A stretch of DNA of 64,000 bases, from positions 1,178,001 through 1,242,000 of the forward strand of contig OX639973.1 in NCBI GenBank assembly GCA_951828385.1, read 5' to 3'. Source of the stretch: an uncultured Poribacteria bacterium (lineage in GTDB: Bacteria > Poribacteria > WGA-4E > WGA-3G). The notes beneath the pieces are model-generated. The model had not been told where the DNA came from. It was given only the letters and a program-made list of their open reading frames with translations, and ran no database searches. Below, one piece after another: positions 9,225-18,404 of this stretch; position 1 is the first letter of the stretch; every line of letters starts with the position of its first letter. The position numbers and the translations under genes were made by a program.

Positions 9225-10640
9225 ATGTTAATGACGTTAATTCAAAAAGAGGTTATGCAGCACATTCTGAGCGTCCGGTTTGTCGCGCTCTTGTTGATGT
9301 GTCTCCTACTAATCCCGCTTACCCTTTCTATTAACTATCGAAACTATCGCCAAAACTTAGTAGACTATCAAGAAGCCGTTAAACTCGCAAATATTGAAGA
9401 GAAGACAGTAAACCCGAAGCTGCCGCTGGAACCGGAGCTTGAGCTTTCTAAACTCTTTCTCAAACCGACACCTTTGAGTGTGTTTGCAAATGGATTAGGA
9501 GACGCGCTGCCAAGCTACCTTGGCATGACCCGTAATGGGATTATTCAAGGAGCTCCAGCTTTGGTTTCGGATTCCCTTTCCTATCTTTTGGGACATCTCG
9601 ACTTTCTTTTTCTTGTAGGCACTGTTTTCAGTTTGCTCGCGTTGCTATTTACCTTTGATGCAGTTGCCGGAGAGCGAGAAGCGGGTACCCTTCGGATCAC
9701 CTTAGCGAATTCTCTACCGCGTGACCTCTTTCTGTGGAGTAAATTAATTGGCGGATATATAGTGTTCGTGGTGCCGTTTTTAGTGTCCCTTCTATTCGGC
9801 TTATTGGTACTTGTTTGGCAAGGGTTTCCCCTCGGTGAACCCGAAATTTTTCCACGTGTGTTCAGTCTAACTCTCGCCTCGCTGCTCTATATTGCGGTCT
9901 TCTTTGCGATAGGGACAGTCATTTCAACCTACTTAGATAATTCCAAGACTGCACTCATCGTCGCCTTTACGGTTTGGGTGTTTGCCGTGCTGATTACGCC
10001 GCGCGTCGGATTTATCGCGGCGAAATTTATCGCGCCAATGCGAACATCACAGAGTGTCTATCTGGAAAAGACGGCTCTCCGTGAGAATTTCAACACAGAA
10101 CTTGAAGAGAAAAAAGGGGAAATATACAAAGAAGTCTGGAAGGGTCGTCCGCAATCCTTTGAAGAACAGTTCCCAGTCGGAGAAGAGGTGGATGAACAGA
10201 TGAAACCTCTCGAAGAGGAATTTCGGCAAAAATTCAAAGAGCACACTGATGAAATAGATCGAAACTATCAGCGTGAAAAAAAGGGTCAAGAGCAGGTCGG
10301 TGAAACGCTTTCACGAATCACACCGACATCCTCCCTAACCTATCTCGCTACAAATTTAACACAAACCGGAAAACGAAAGAGAAATGCCTACTTTCAAGCA
10401 GGTGAGCGTTACTATGATGCGCTTCATACGGATGTGTTCGGTAAAATTGTAGATCATACCTCCGTAAGAACGTTCCACCCAGAGAGAGACATCGTCAAAA
10501 TCAGGCAACCATCATCTTTAGAAACCCCGACATTAGGAGAAACGCTCCGTCAATCGGCGGTGGATGTGCTGCTTCTCTGCTTCTTTGCGGTGGTGTTGAC
10601 GACTTTGGCGTTCCTGAAGTTCTTCCGGTCAGATATTTGA
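9225..10640 (+). CDS. ABC-2 type transporter permease (copy 2)
   Basis: 471 residues, co-linear with the permease at 2228. The membrane segments and the coupling motif FDAVAGEREAGTLRITLANS are unchanged. The long charged loop (about residues 280-430) is the most divergent part (for example GEIYKEVWKGRPQSFEEQ). The ATG has an AAGGAGAATT ribosome site. No ATPase subunit is nearby. Strong conservation of the membrane part with drift in the loop suggests that both copies are still functional. Substrate unknown. Confidence 0.8.
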   Translation: MLMTLIQKEVMQHILSVRFVALLLMCLLLIPLTLSINYRNYRQNLVDYQEAVKLANIEEKTVNPKLPLEPELELSKLFLKPTPLSVFANGLGDALPSYLGMTRNGIIQGAPALVSDSLSYLLGHLDFLFLVGTVFSLLALLFTFDAVAGEREAGTLRITLANSLPRDLFLWSKLIGGYIVFVVPFLVSLLFGLLVLVWQGFPLGEPEIFPRVFSLTLASLLYIAVFFAIGTVISTYLDNSKTALIVAFTVWVFAVLITPRVGFIAAKFIAPMRTSQSVYLEKTALRENFNTELEEKKGEIYKEVWKGRPQSFEEQFPVGEEVDEQMKPLEEEFRQKFKEHTDEIDRNYQREKKGQEQVGETLSRITPTSSLTYLATNLTQTGKRKRNAYFQAGERYYDALHTDVFGKIVDHTSVRTFHPERDIVKIRQPSSLETPTLGETLRQSAVDVLLLCFFAVVLTTLAFLKFFRSDI

Positions 10641-10789
10641 TACGAAGTACTTTGCGCGAGACTCATGATAGCCGAATTATCTGCGATATTTATTGCGTTA
10701 CGCAAATACCTCGCCTTTTTTTAGCGAATATTATTCAAAGGTTAAAATTGAAAAACGAGGCAACATAACGCCTCTGAAGGAGAAACAAA

Positions 10790-11434
10790 ATGAAAAGGAC
10801 TTTTCACGGTGCAAACGCTCTTGAAATTACATCGCCGAGTATGCGGTTCTGTATACGCACTGAATTCGACTTCAACGAGAAAGCACCATCCAGTGACAAG
10901 AAATATACCGGTCCCCAAAAGGCACAGGAATTGATGAAAGCGTTAGATGCCGATTACAATAAGGGACACGCAAAAACCGAAGTGAGCTTATCGCTCGATT
11001 GTGGTTTCAAGTTCGTTTGCGAGCACGAAGGACACGCAAAAACCGAAGTAAGCGTATCGCGCAAGGGCGACGGTATAGAAACTGAAAGTTATAGCAGTAA
11101 TCTTACAATAAGTGAGATAGATGCAAGGTATCCCCGGGCGGAGTGGCTTCAGCTGCTTTTGGAGAGAGGCATTATCATAGGAAACCTCTACGAGTATGCG
11201 TCCACCCTGTCACAACGGTATGCTTTGGTGTTTTTGGAAGACAATCCGAATCTGTGGCAGTCAGGAGCTCTTGATATTCCACCGACAGATGACTGGGAAA
11301 CGTATAAAACGGCTTACATCAACAAGTTGGTAGAAATTGAAGGCACCAAAGCGGAGATTGAACGCACTAAAGCGGAAATTGAACGCACCAAAGCGGAGAT
11401 TGATGGCAAAATCTGCTTTTATAGTGAATCCTAA
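10790..11434 (+). CDS. coiled-coil protein without membrane segment (copy 2)
   Basis: 214 residues. The first eight residues (MKRTFHGA) and the leader match the gene at 3779. Then about 30 codons encoding the membrane segment are missing, and the frame resumes at LEITSPSMRF. A short internal duplication (GHAKTEVS occurs twice, about 20 residues apart) has been added. The C-terminal coiled coil is cut to about 30 residues (AEIERTKAEIERTKAEI) and ends DGKICFYSES. With neither anchor nor full coiled coil, the product is probably cytoplasmic or non-functional. It is followed by the fourth ECF-type promoter. Confidence 0.55.
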   Translation: MKRTFHGANALEITSPSMRFCIRTEFDFNEKAPSSDKKYTGPQKAQELMKALDADYNKGHAKTEVSLSLDCGFKFVCEHEGHAKTEVSVSRKGDGIETESYSSNLTISEIDARYPRAEWLQLLLERGIIIGNLYEYASTLSQRYALVFLEDNPNLWQSGALDIPPTDDWETYKTAYINKLVEIEGTKAEIERTKAEIERTKAEIDGKICFYSES

Positions 11435-11491
11435 AAATAAAGAGACACTTCATCTGCGGAGTGTCTTATTAATTCTAAACTTTACTATAGA

Positions 11492-11536
11492 TTATGCACC
11501 CTTTCTGCCTCAAAATCGTATCTTTAATATAGAAGG
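11492..11536 (+). promoter_or_regulatory. ECF-type promoter, site 4
   Basis: TTATGCACCCTTTCT from 11492, then TATCTTTAATATAGAAG from 11519. The spacing from GCACCC to TATC is again 23. In copy 1 the matching site (4867) serves the LamG-like gene. Here that gene is absent and the site lies about 150 bases before the sigma-fusion start. Confidence 0.65.
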
Positions 11537-11562
11537 GCGAAATAATGTTTCAAATTTAATGG

Positions 11563-11591
11563 TTTTATTTTACTGTTGTGTTTGGTATACT
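11563..11591 (+). promoter_or_regulatory. sigma70-like promoter of sigma-fusion gene 2
   Basis: TTTTAT (11563-11568), a 17-base spacer and TATACT (11586-11591). It matches the arrangement at 5785-5813, including the following TCTCCGGTAGGAAAG segment. Confidence 0.5.
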
Positions 11592-11685
11592 CTCCGGTAG
11601 GAAAGTAACTTGATATCCGGAGAATTTATCTATTTTATTTTTACTTTTATCTAAACTCGGCGGAATATAATCATGGAGCATTCTG

Positions 11686-14658
11686 ATGAAAAAAGAAAAC
11701 GATGTTCAACTGATTCGCAGAATTTTATCAGGCAATGACGAAGCATTTAGTGTTTTAGTCCGAAAACACCAAAAGAGTATTCACGCGCTGGCGTGGCGAA
11801 AAGTTGGTGATTTTCACATCGCTGAAGAGATTACCCAAGACACTTTCCTTCAGGTATACAAGAACCTCCCGCAGCTAAAGAATCCGAACCAGTTCGGGGG
11901 ATGGATTTATGTCATTGCGAATCGACTCTGCCTTAAATGGCTCGAAAAAAATAAATCTGTGATGCAATCACTGGAAGCCACACCTATAGAAGAAATTGAG
12001 AAGCTCTCTTATACGTATCACCTATCTGACCAACGGCAGGCAGAGGTCGCCGAAGATCGCCATGAACTCGTCAAAAAACTTCTATCACAGCTGCCGGAAA
12101 GCGAACGCACGGTGGTGACACTCTTTTATCTCGGAGAAATGACAGCAAAGGAAATCGGAAAATTTTTAGGTGTGTCAGTCAACACAGTTAAAAGTCGACT
12201 TCGCCGGGGACGCGAGCGTTTACAGGAACGGCAGGAAGAACTTTTGGTTAGCGAAACGCTTGGAAGTATCCCATTCCCCGTTCAAGTAACTGAACGTATC
12301 ATGCAGGAAGTGGCTAATATGAAACCGATATCACCTCCGGTTGGCAAACCTTTGCTACCGTGGGCGGCTGTTGGAACTGCTGCTGTCTTGGTAATATTGC
12401 TGCTCGGGGCAAGCAACGCGTATCTTGCGCGTTTTCAGAAGCCGTACAGTTTTGAAGCACAATCTGAACCTACGATTCAAATCGTTGACACACCTATTGT
12501 TCTCAATATTACGGCAAAACCAACTGTGCGCAATCAAGTCGGGCGGGCTGCTATGGGTAAAAGTAGCGGTACTGGTACACAAGTCTCTACAACGACTACA
12601 GCATCTGCTACATTGGAGGATTCCGCCAAATTTTCGACTTCGCCGTGGACGCAGGGCGGCGCACCGCCAGGCGGAAAGGTCCGCGATATCTTCGCTACAT
12701 CTGAAGGAACCGTCTATGGTGTTACCCCCTCAGGAATATACAGATTAAGAACAGATACGACCGCGTGGACACGCATCAACACGGATATTCCAATTGGTCC
12801 ATCGCTAATGCCGATGGCAGAACATAGTGGTATCCTTTACATAGTATCTACCGATGAAATATTTACTTCAGATGATAGCGGTGAAATATGGCGGACGATT
12901 GGGCCCCGACCCAAGGGACACGCTGTTGGTCTCATCATCACGGATGAAACACACGCCCGTTCTACGATGTATCTTGCCCTCAGAGATGAAGGAATTTATC
13001 GATCGACAGACGGTGGGACACAATGGAATCTATTTAATGACGGATTAGCGAACAAAAGGATTTCCACAGTTGCTGCTGTTGGAAAAACAGTGTTTGCGGG
13101 TACAGCGCGCGGTCTCTATCGCCTCGACTCAGGCACTTGGAAAAAGTTGCCGGTGGAGACATCAAGAACCATCTACTCCTTGGCGGTGTCTGAGAGTAAT
13201 CTCTACGTTGGAACAGGTCCTGATCTGTTGGGATTCACGCCGATAGAAGTAGAACAAGAAGTGCCAAGAGTCGAGTCGCATGCCCTCAAGATTTTCCATT
13301 CGGCTGACTTGGGAGCGTCGTGGACGGAAATCACACCCGGTTATAAATCTGATGATCGGGTGATACCCTCTGGCATGACAGTTTTGGCTGTTGGTGAAGT
13401 GCTTTTAGTTTCGACTGCCAGCCAACAATATCATTCAACAGATAACGGTCAAACTTGGACAGAACTTTCAGGAAATACGGACATGCTCATGATCAATAGG
13501 CTTCCAGTTGTGGCCGTAGACGAGACGACCTTTTACAGAGCGGGTCTCTTTGGGATTCATCGCACAACTGATGGCGGACAATTGTGGAGATTACTTATAG
13601 ATGGAATGGTGGGAACAAGGCTAAAGGATTTAGTTACATTCAACAACAGATTATACGCGCATACCGGCTATGCGGTGTATCAATCAACTGACGAAAGTGT
13701 GTCTTGGAAAAAACTCTCCATTACCAATGAGTTTGCTGGAAAGGCGTTTACAATTACAACTGAATCATCAAAACCGGACAGAGCGCGTATCTCCAACACC
13801 TTTAACTCAAAATTGGTAGTTGATAACAACAATCTTTATCTTATTTCACCTAAAACTAACAACTTGCAAATTTCCCGCCTATCTACAGATGACAATATAC
13901 GCAGTCCCGTTCAAAGCATACCCGCTTCTGATGATGAAGCATTACGCCGCAAATTACCGACAGGTAGCGAGGCAGCGAAAGAGACTCACTTATCCGAGGG
14001 TTCTAAAAAAGATCACCACTCAATTGTATCAATCGTTCCACCTCCCATAAATAACAAGAAAGCGGGAGCCAGAATAGTCGTAGTCTCTAACGATGTATTC
14101 TACGCTGAGCAGGAACGTACGCTTTTTAAGTGGAGACCTGGTGATCTGGAATGGACAAACACAGGATTAACAGACAAGAGCCAACAGTCTTATGACAACG
14201 ACAACCAAGATCTCAAATTAGCAGTTTCGGGAGAAACCATTTATGTCGGTAAACGCGATGGTAAACTGTTTCAATCGCTTGATGGAGGGGGCAGCTGGAG
14301 AGACATTACACCCAACGTTCCTCTTCACTTCGCCCGTTTCAAGGAGATAACCTTTGCCGGTTCAACAGTTTATGTTGCAACAGACGAAGGTGTTTTGAGT
14401 TCAGAAACAGGTGCCCACTGGCGCGTGCTAACCGATAGTTCGGGGCGGCATCCGATTATAGATAGATTTGCTGTGAATGGCACGACAATCTATGGTGCCG
14501 GCGATATCGGCGTTTATCGATTGGATACCAATAGCCGATGGGAGCGAATCTCTTCAGAAACCCTGGGTGAAGTCGTTTCCCTCGTCGTCATTAACGATAA
14601 GCTCTATAGTGCTATCAAAGATCGCGGGATATTTCACATCGCGCTTGCAGAAGAGTAG
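11686..14658 (+). CDS. ECF sigma factor fused to membrane helix and BNR propeller (copy 2)
   Basis: 990 residues with the same order as the gene at 5907: sigma region 2 (AEEITQDTFLQVYKNL), region 4 (MTAKEIGKFLGVSVNTVKSR, identical in the recognition helix), one membrane helix near residue 225, then BNR blades. The DNA-binding part is almost unchanged between copies, so both should read the same promoters. The propeller differs more (for example QLWRLLIDGMVG against KSWPLLIDGMAG), which could mean different ligands. The start ATGAAAAAAGAA follows a GGAGCATTCTG ribosome site. The flank after the stop is shared with copy 1 over about 100 bases. Confidence 0.85.
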   Translation: MKKENDVQLIRRILSGNDEAFSVLVRKHQKSIHALAWRKVGDFHIAEEITQDTFLQVYKNLPQLKNPNQFGGWIYVIANRLCLKWLEKNKSVMQSLEATPIEEIEKLSYTYHLSDQRQAEVAEDRHELVKKLLSQLPESERTVVTLFYLGEMTAKEIGKFLGVSVNTVKSRLRRGRERLQERQEELLVSETLGSIPFPVQVTERIMQEVANMKPISPPVGKPLLPWAAVGTAAVLVILLLGASNAYLARFQKPYSFEAQSEPTIQIVDTPIVLNITAKPTVRNQVGRAAMGKSSGTGTQVSTTTTASATLEDSAKFSTSPWTQGGAPPGGKVRDIFATSEGTVYGVTPSGIYRLRTDTTAWTRINTDIPIGPSLMPMAEHSGILYIVSTDEIFTSDDSGEIWRTIGPRPKGHAVGLIITDETHARSTMYLALRDEGIYRSTDGGTQWNLFNDGLANKRISTVAAVGKTVFAGTARGLYRLDSGTWKKLPVETSRTIYSLAVSESNLYVGTGPDLLGFTPIEVEQEVPRVESHALKIFHSADLGASWTEITPGYKSDDRVIPSGMTVLAVGEVLLVSTASQQYHSTDNGQTWTELSGNTDMLMINRLPVVAVDETTFYRAGLFGIHRTTDGGQLWRLLIDGMVGTRLKDLVTFNNRLYAHTGYAVYQSTDESVSWKKLSITNEFAGKAFTITTESSKPDRARISNTFNSKLVVDNNNLYLISPKTNNLQISRLSTDDNIRSPVQSIPASDDEALRRKLPTGSEAAKETHLSEGSKKDHHSIVSIVPPPINNKKAGARIVVVSNDVFYAEQERTLFKWRPGDLEWTNTGLTDKSQQSYDNDNQDLKLAVSGETIYVGKRDGKLFQSLDGGGSWRDITPNVPLHFARFKEITFAGSTVYVATDEGVLSSETGAHWRVLTDSSGRHPIIDRFAVNGTTIYGAGDIGVYRLDTNSRWERISSETLGEVVSLVVINDKLYSAIKDRGIFHIALAEE

Positions 14659-14729
14659 ACAACACCACATCGGCGAATAAACCATGTCTTTGGTTCGTAG
14701 AAATTTCTGGTTCATCTGACAACAGCATA

Positions 14730-14750
14730 GGGCGGATGCAAAATCCGCCC
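14730..14750 (+). terminator. hairpin after sigma-fusion gene 2
   Basis: GGGCGGA and TCCGCCC form a perfect 7-bp stem with the loop TGCAAAA, identical to that at 8966-8986. It lies between convergent genes (the sigma fusion and the ThuA-like gene), so it could stop transcription from either side. Confidence 0.55.
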
Positions 14751-14782
14751 TACACGATTTAAAGATTCCAAAAGCGTTAGCA

Positions 14783-15718
14783 CTACATTGCATGGTCTTC
14801 CGGACGGACACCCTTTGTAAAAGTGCCGAAACCGAAGAACGTCGGTGTATAATCGCCGACATAATCGACAACGCTTTTATCAGGAATTGCGCCCTCCATC
14901 CCCATACACCAATAGCAGCCGTTGACAAGCAGACGGCGGAGCCCTTCACTCTCCAAATCAACGGAGGCACCCATCGTCGTGTTAAGGACACGTGAGGTGT
15001 TCCCTTCATCGCCGGTATAGGTTTTAATCCACACCATCGGCATTGTGACGGTATCCGGTTTTGGCGCATCCGTTGGATCCATACCGACCAGCACCTGTCC
15101 GTGGACCAGCACTTGTGAGTCCCCAGTCAAGTCATTAATGCCGTAGACATCGGACGGCCCCCAAACATCGTCAACGCCTTTGAGAATCGGATGATCTTGC
15201 ATCGCCTCGTCAATCACACCGCGTGCACTCTCTTTACCGTGGTGTCCATGGTGGTTGACCCACGTCTCACCGAGCACTTGCCTGCCGTAGCCGCCTTCAA
15301 AATCTTTGGCGTTGAAGCTATATTTTGCATAGGGACTCTCAAGATCACGGCTATAACTGAAAGCGTGTGTTGCTGTCCGAAGTCCCATCACAGGCTTACC
15401 CGCATTCGTATAGTCAACAACATACTTCATCTGTTCATCGGGCAGTTCGCGGAAACGTGTGAACAGCACCATCATATCCGCTGATTCTAAATGGTGGAGC
15501 CCCGGTATGTTGGTCTGGACCTCCGGATCAATTTCACCTGTTTCCGGATTTATTGCAAACAGCACCGTGCATGTAAACCCGTGGTGTGCGGCTAACACCT
15601 TCCCCAACATCGGCAGTGCCTCTTCAGAACGATACTCTTCATCGCCGCTGACAAGGACAATATGTTTGCCCTTTCCGGGACCTTCGTTTCCTTCGTAAAC
15701 AACCCATTCATTATTCAT
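14783..15718 (-). CDS. ThuA-like domain protein
   Basis: 311 residues from the ATG at 15718. It begins MNNEWVVYEGNEGPGKGKHI and has a GGAG site 12 bases upstream; the open frame before it is AT-rich leader. The fold is that of ThuA/trehalose-utilisation, a class I glutamine-amidotransferase-like flavodoxin fold: HIVLVSGDEEYRSEEALPML, then ADMMVLFTRFRELPDEQ, GKPVMGLRTATHAF and a His-rich NHHGHHG. The family is linked to sugar metabolism and often has no proven reaction. It is convergent with the sigma fusion. Its last 30 or so codons survive as a remnant at 9038-9127. Confidence 0.8.
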   Translation of the reverse strand: MNNEWVVYEGNEGPGKGKHIVLVSGDEEYRSEEALPMLGKVLAAHHGFTCTVLFAINPETGEIDPEVQTNIPGLHHLESADMMVLFTRFRELPDEQMKYVVDYTNAGKPVMGLRTATHAFSYSRDLESPYAKYSFNAKDFEGGYGRQVLGETWVNHHGHHGKESARGVIDEAMQDHPILKGVDDVWGPSDVYGINDLTGDSQVLVHGQVLVGMDPTDAPKPDTVTMPMVWIKTYTGDEGNTSRVLNTTMGASVDLESEGLRRLLVNGCYWCMGMEGAIPDKSVVDYVGDYTPTFFGFGTFTKGVRPEDHAM

Positions 15719-15834
15719 CAAAAGATATACTCCATAAAATAAGATTTTGCATAAGTATAGCATATTTTCCTGAGAAAGTCACACTGAATCTGTGGATAGA
15801 AAATCAAACGTCCTGTACACATAGAGAAAAAACT

Positions 15835-15863
15835 TTGACAAATATCCAAAATTGCCATAAAAT
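15835..15863 (+). promoter_or_regulatory. sigma70 promoter upstream of aspartokinase
   Basis: A perfect TTGACA (15835-15840), 17 bases, then TAAAAT (15858-15863). It points toward the aspartokinase and leaves a leader of about 175 bases. Confidence 0.65.
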
Positions 15864-15909
15864 TAATATACAGACGCAAAACGTTATCCGAATCGGACAG
15901 TGTCCCGTA

Positions 15910-16007
15910 GGTTGGGTTGAGCGGTAAATAACCAGTACCGTTAGTTTACACGTGAAGTTCTGCTTTTTCATGACGCGTTCGTCAAAAGAAGTATAGCGAA
16001 ACCCAAC
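15910..16007. repeat. inverted GTTGGGTT...AACCCAAC element in the leader
   Basis: GGTTGGGTTGAGCG near 15910 is answered by CGAAACCCAACA near 15998, an inverted repeat enclosing about 80 bases. It resembles the GTTGGGTT-type palindromes scattered through many bacterial genomes. It occupies most of the aspartokinase leader. I could not recognise a lysine riboswitch in it. Confidence 0.45.
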
Positions 16008-16043
16008 AATGCAAACTGAATAAAAGAAAATGGAGGTTATGGA

Positions 16044-17399
16044 TTGTTAAAAGTATCTAAGTTTGGCGGGAGTTCCCTCGCGTCAGCAGAGCAAGTGCGC
16101 CAAGTTTGCGACATCATTACTGCTGATCCGAGCCGCCGCCTCATCGTCGTCTCTGCACCCGGAAAACGACACAGCCAAGACATCAAAGTGACGGACCTGC
16201 TCATCGCAGCGGCATCACAACGCCTCGCTGGGAAACTCGGTGCTTCGGAATGTGGTGAAGCCATTGAACGTTACCGTAGCATCGCTTCTGAATTGGGACT
16301 CTCCGCCGAGGTCATTGAACCTATTGCCCACGACTTAACAGAGCGCATGGAAAACAGCACAACCGATGCGGATCTCTATATGGACACAATGAAAGCAGGC
16401 GGCGAAGATAACAGCGCACGTCTTATCGCACAAGTCCTACAGGCACGGGGTGTAGACGCACACTACGTAAATCCGAAGGACGCAGGTTTACTGCTCTCTG
16501 ACGAACCCGGCAATGCACAAGTTCTACCTGAGGCATACAACCGTCTGCGCGATCTACACGAGCGTCCAGGCATCACGATCTTCCCCGGTTTCTTCGGTTA
16601 CTCAAAACAGGGCAACATCGTCACTTTCTCGCGCGGCGGTTCCGACATTACAGGTGCGATTCTCGCGAGTGCCGTTCGAGCGGAGGTGTATGAAAACTTT
16701 ACAGATGTGGATTCCGTGTTCGCGGCGAATCCGTCTATTGTTAAAGACCCTGCACCGATTGCCGAGTTAACCTATCGTGAAATGCGGGAACTCTCTTACG
16801 CTGGATTCTCTGTGTTCCACGATGAGGCACTTGAACCGGTCTATCGCGCACAAGTGCCGGTCAACATCCGAAACACTAATAATCCAGACGCAGATGGCAC
16901 CTTAATTGTGCCGAACCGTAAGTCAACAGATACGCCAGTTATCGGTATCGCTGCGATGGAGGACGTTTGCTGTGTCTACCTTAGCAAATATCTAATGAAC
17001 CGTCAGATTGGATTCGGACGGCGGTTGTTGCAGATTTTAGAAGCTGAAGAAATCTCTTTTGAACATATCCCGTCCGGCATAGACAATATGTCAGTGATTA
17101 TCCGCGAAGAAAACCTCTCAGCAGGAAAAGAAAAACGGGTCATCGAACAGATTCGGCAGATTCTTGCACCAGAAGATATTTCCGTAGAACGCGGACTGGC
17201 ACTGATCATGGTTGTCGGTGAAGGGATGCGCCACACTGTTGGTGTCGCCTCGCGCGCCACAAGCGCGTTAGCCGGAGCCGAAGTCAACATTGAAATGATT
17301 AATCAAGGTTCCAACGAAGTTAGTATGATGTTCGGCATAAAATCCGAAGACATGGAAACTGCTGTTCAAGCACTCTATGTGGAATTTTTTGATTCTTAA
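16044..17399 (+). CDS. lysC: aspartokinase
   Basis: 451 residues, the usual size for a monofunctional aspartokinase. It phosphorylates aspartate, the first step toward lysine, threonine and methionine. The start is a TTG at 16044 with GGAGG seven bases upstream; the nearby ATG at 16039 is out of frame and stops at once. N-terminal kinase motif: VSKFGGSSLASAEQVRQV. The central catalytic part contains TFSRGGSDITGAILA and YENFTDVDSVFAANP. The C-terminus carries two ACT domains (about 300-451), usually the site of feedback inhibition. It stands alone with its own promoter; threonine synthase of the same pathway is at 48265. Confidence 0.92.
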   Translation: MLKVSKFGGSSLASAEQVRQVCDIITADPSRRLIVVSAPGKRHSQDIKVTDLLIAAASQRLAGKLGASECGEAIERYRSIASELGLSAEVIEPIAHDLTERMENSTTDADLYMDTMKAGGEDNSARLIAQVLQARGVDAHYVNPKDAGLLLSDEPGNAQVLPEAYNRLRDLHERPGITIFPGFFGYSKQGNIVTFSRGGSDITGAILASAVRAEVYENFTDVDSVFAANPSIVKDPAPIAELTYREMRELSYAGFSVFHDEALEPVYRAQVPVNIRNTNNPDADGTLIVPNRKSTDTPVIGIAAMEDVCCVYLSKYLMNRQIGFGRRLLQILEAEEISFEHIPSGIDNMSVIIREENLSAGKEKRVIEQIRQILAPEDISVERGLALIMVVGEGMRHTVGVASRATSALAGAEVNIEMINQGSNEVSMMFGIKSEDMETAVQALYVEFFDS

Positions 17400-17564
17400 A
17401 AGAACGTGAGCCGGAACTATTAGGAAGGTGCAGAAAAGAGAAGCTCCGCGTTAAAACAGTTTGTTATTCCGAGTTTCCCTAATTACCACCGATGTTATTG
17501 ATATGCATCGAAAACCCGTTTTTGACAACGGAAAAAACGGAGCGAAAACTCAATCGTAAAAAAA

Positions 17565-18404
17565 ATGGAAATAACCGTTCAACCGAAAGAATTGGCAGCC
17601 GGAAAACTGACAGATGCACATGTGGAGCAAGCCGTTCAGGCACTCCGGACTGATGGCTACGTTATTTTGGAAAATGTCATCAATCATGAACATTTGGATA
17701 TCCTGCATGAACGGATGGATGCCGACTCACAAGTCCTTATGAATGCGGGAAAATGGGGCGGCGCGGGCAAACTTAAAGGGCATCTCCAACAGGGGCCGCC
17801 CCCTTATGCGCCTTATATCTTTAGAGACATCGTCGCGAATCCTTATGTTGTGCAAGTGACGCAGGCACTGCTGGGGCCAGGACTTTATAATAACTTTTAC
17901 AACGGCAACACGAACTGCCCCGGTAGCACAACACAACCGCTCCACAGAGATGGGGCTCACCTATGGCCAGATGAAAAAATAGCGCATCCTACAACAGAAG
18001 TTGTCGTTAATATTTCACCACAAGATACAACAGAAGAAAATGGGAGTGTAGAACTCTGGCCAGGCTCACATCTGGAGGTCAGTGGGTACGGGATAGAGGC
18101 AGAAGAGGAGGAAGCACGCCGTAAAATCTGTCCCCCGATCCGTGGAAATGCGAAGAAGGGAAGTGCCTTGATTCGAGATATGCGGCTGTGGCACCGAGGT
18201 GTCCCCAACCCATCCGACACACCACGCCACATGATAGCAATGATCCATCGTGTCAGTTGGTTGAAATCCAATCGTCGACTGAAGTATAAAATTGGGTGTG
18301 AAGCTGCTTTTGAAAACAGTGATCTCGACCCTAACGCAGCGTTTATTGACTTCGCCAAGCAAAAAATAAATGCGTACGATTATCTCTTCAATCCGAGGTT
18401 CTGA
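17565..18404 (+). CDS. phytanoyl-CoA dioxygenase family protein
   Basis: 279 residues. A Fe(II)/2-oxoglutarate-dependent oxygenase of the PhyH type. The iron-binding pair is visible as PLHRDGAH (His about 127, Asp about 129), and the distal His in LWHRGVPN (about 209). NISPQDTTEENGSVELWPGS is the usual family core before the distal His. The ATG at 17565 begins MEITVQPKEL; the ribosome site is weak. Such enzymes hydroxylate varied small molecules, so the substrate cannot be named. A second, unrelated-looking 2OG oxygenase follows 150 bases downstream on the same strand. Confidence 0.88.
   Translation: MEITVQPKELAAGKLTDAHVEQAVQALRTDGYVILENVINHEHLDILHERMDADSQVLMNAGKWGGAGKLKGHLQQGPPPYAPYIFRDIVANPYVVQVTQALLGPGLYNNFYNGNTNCPGSTTQPLHRDGAHLWPDEKIAHPTTEVVVNISPQDTTEENGSVELWPGSHLEVSGYGIEAEEEEARRKICPPIRGNAKKGSALIRDMRLWHRGVPNPSDTPRHMIAMIHRVSWLKSNRRLKYKIGCEAAFENSDLDPNAAFIDFAKQKINAYDYLFNPRF

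Noticed and set aside
14554-15069. Long antisense frame (171 residues) across the ends of the sigma fusion and ThuA genes
   Set aside because: It runs within conserved coding sequence of two recognised genes on either strand and has no domain or ribosome site of its own.
15864-16043. Lysine riboswitch in the aspartokinase leader
   Set aside because: The leader is long enough, but I see only a GTTGGGTT-type inverted repeat and none of the conserved lysine-box elements.
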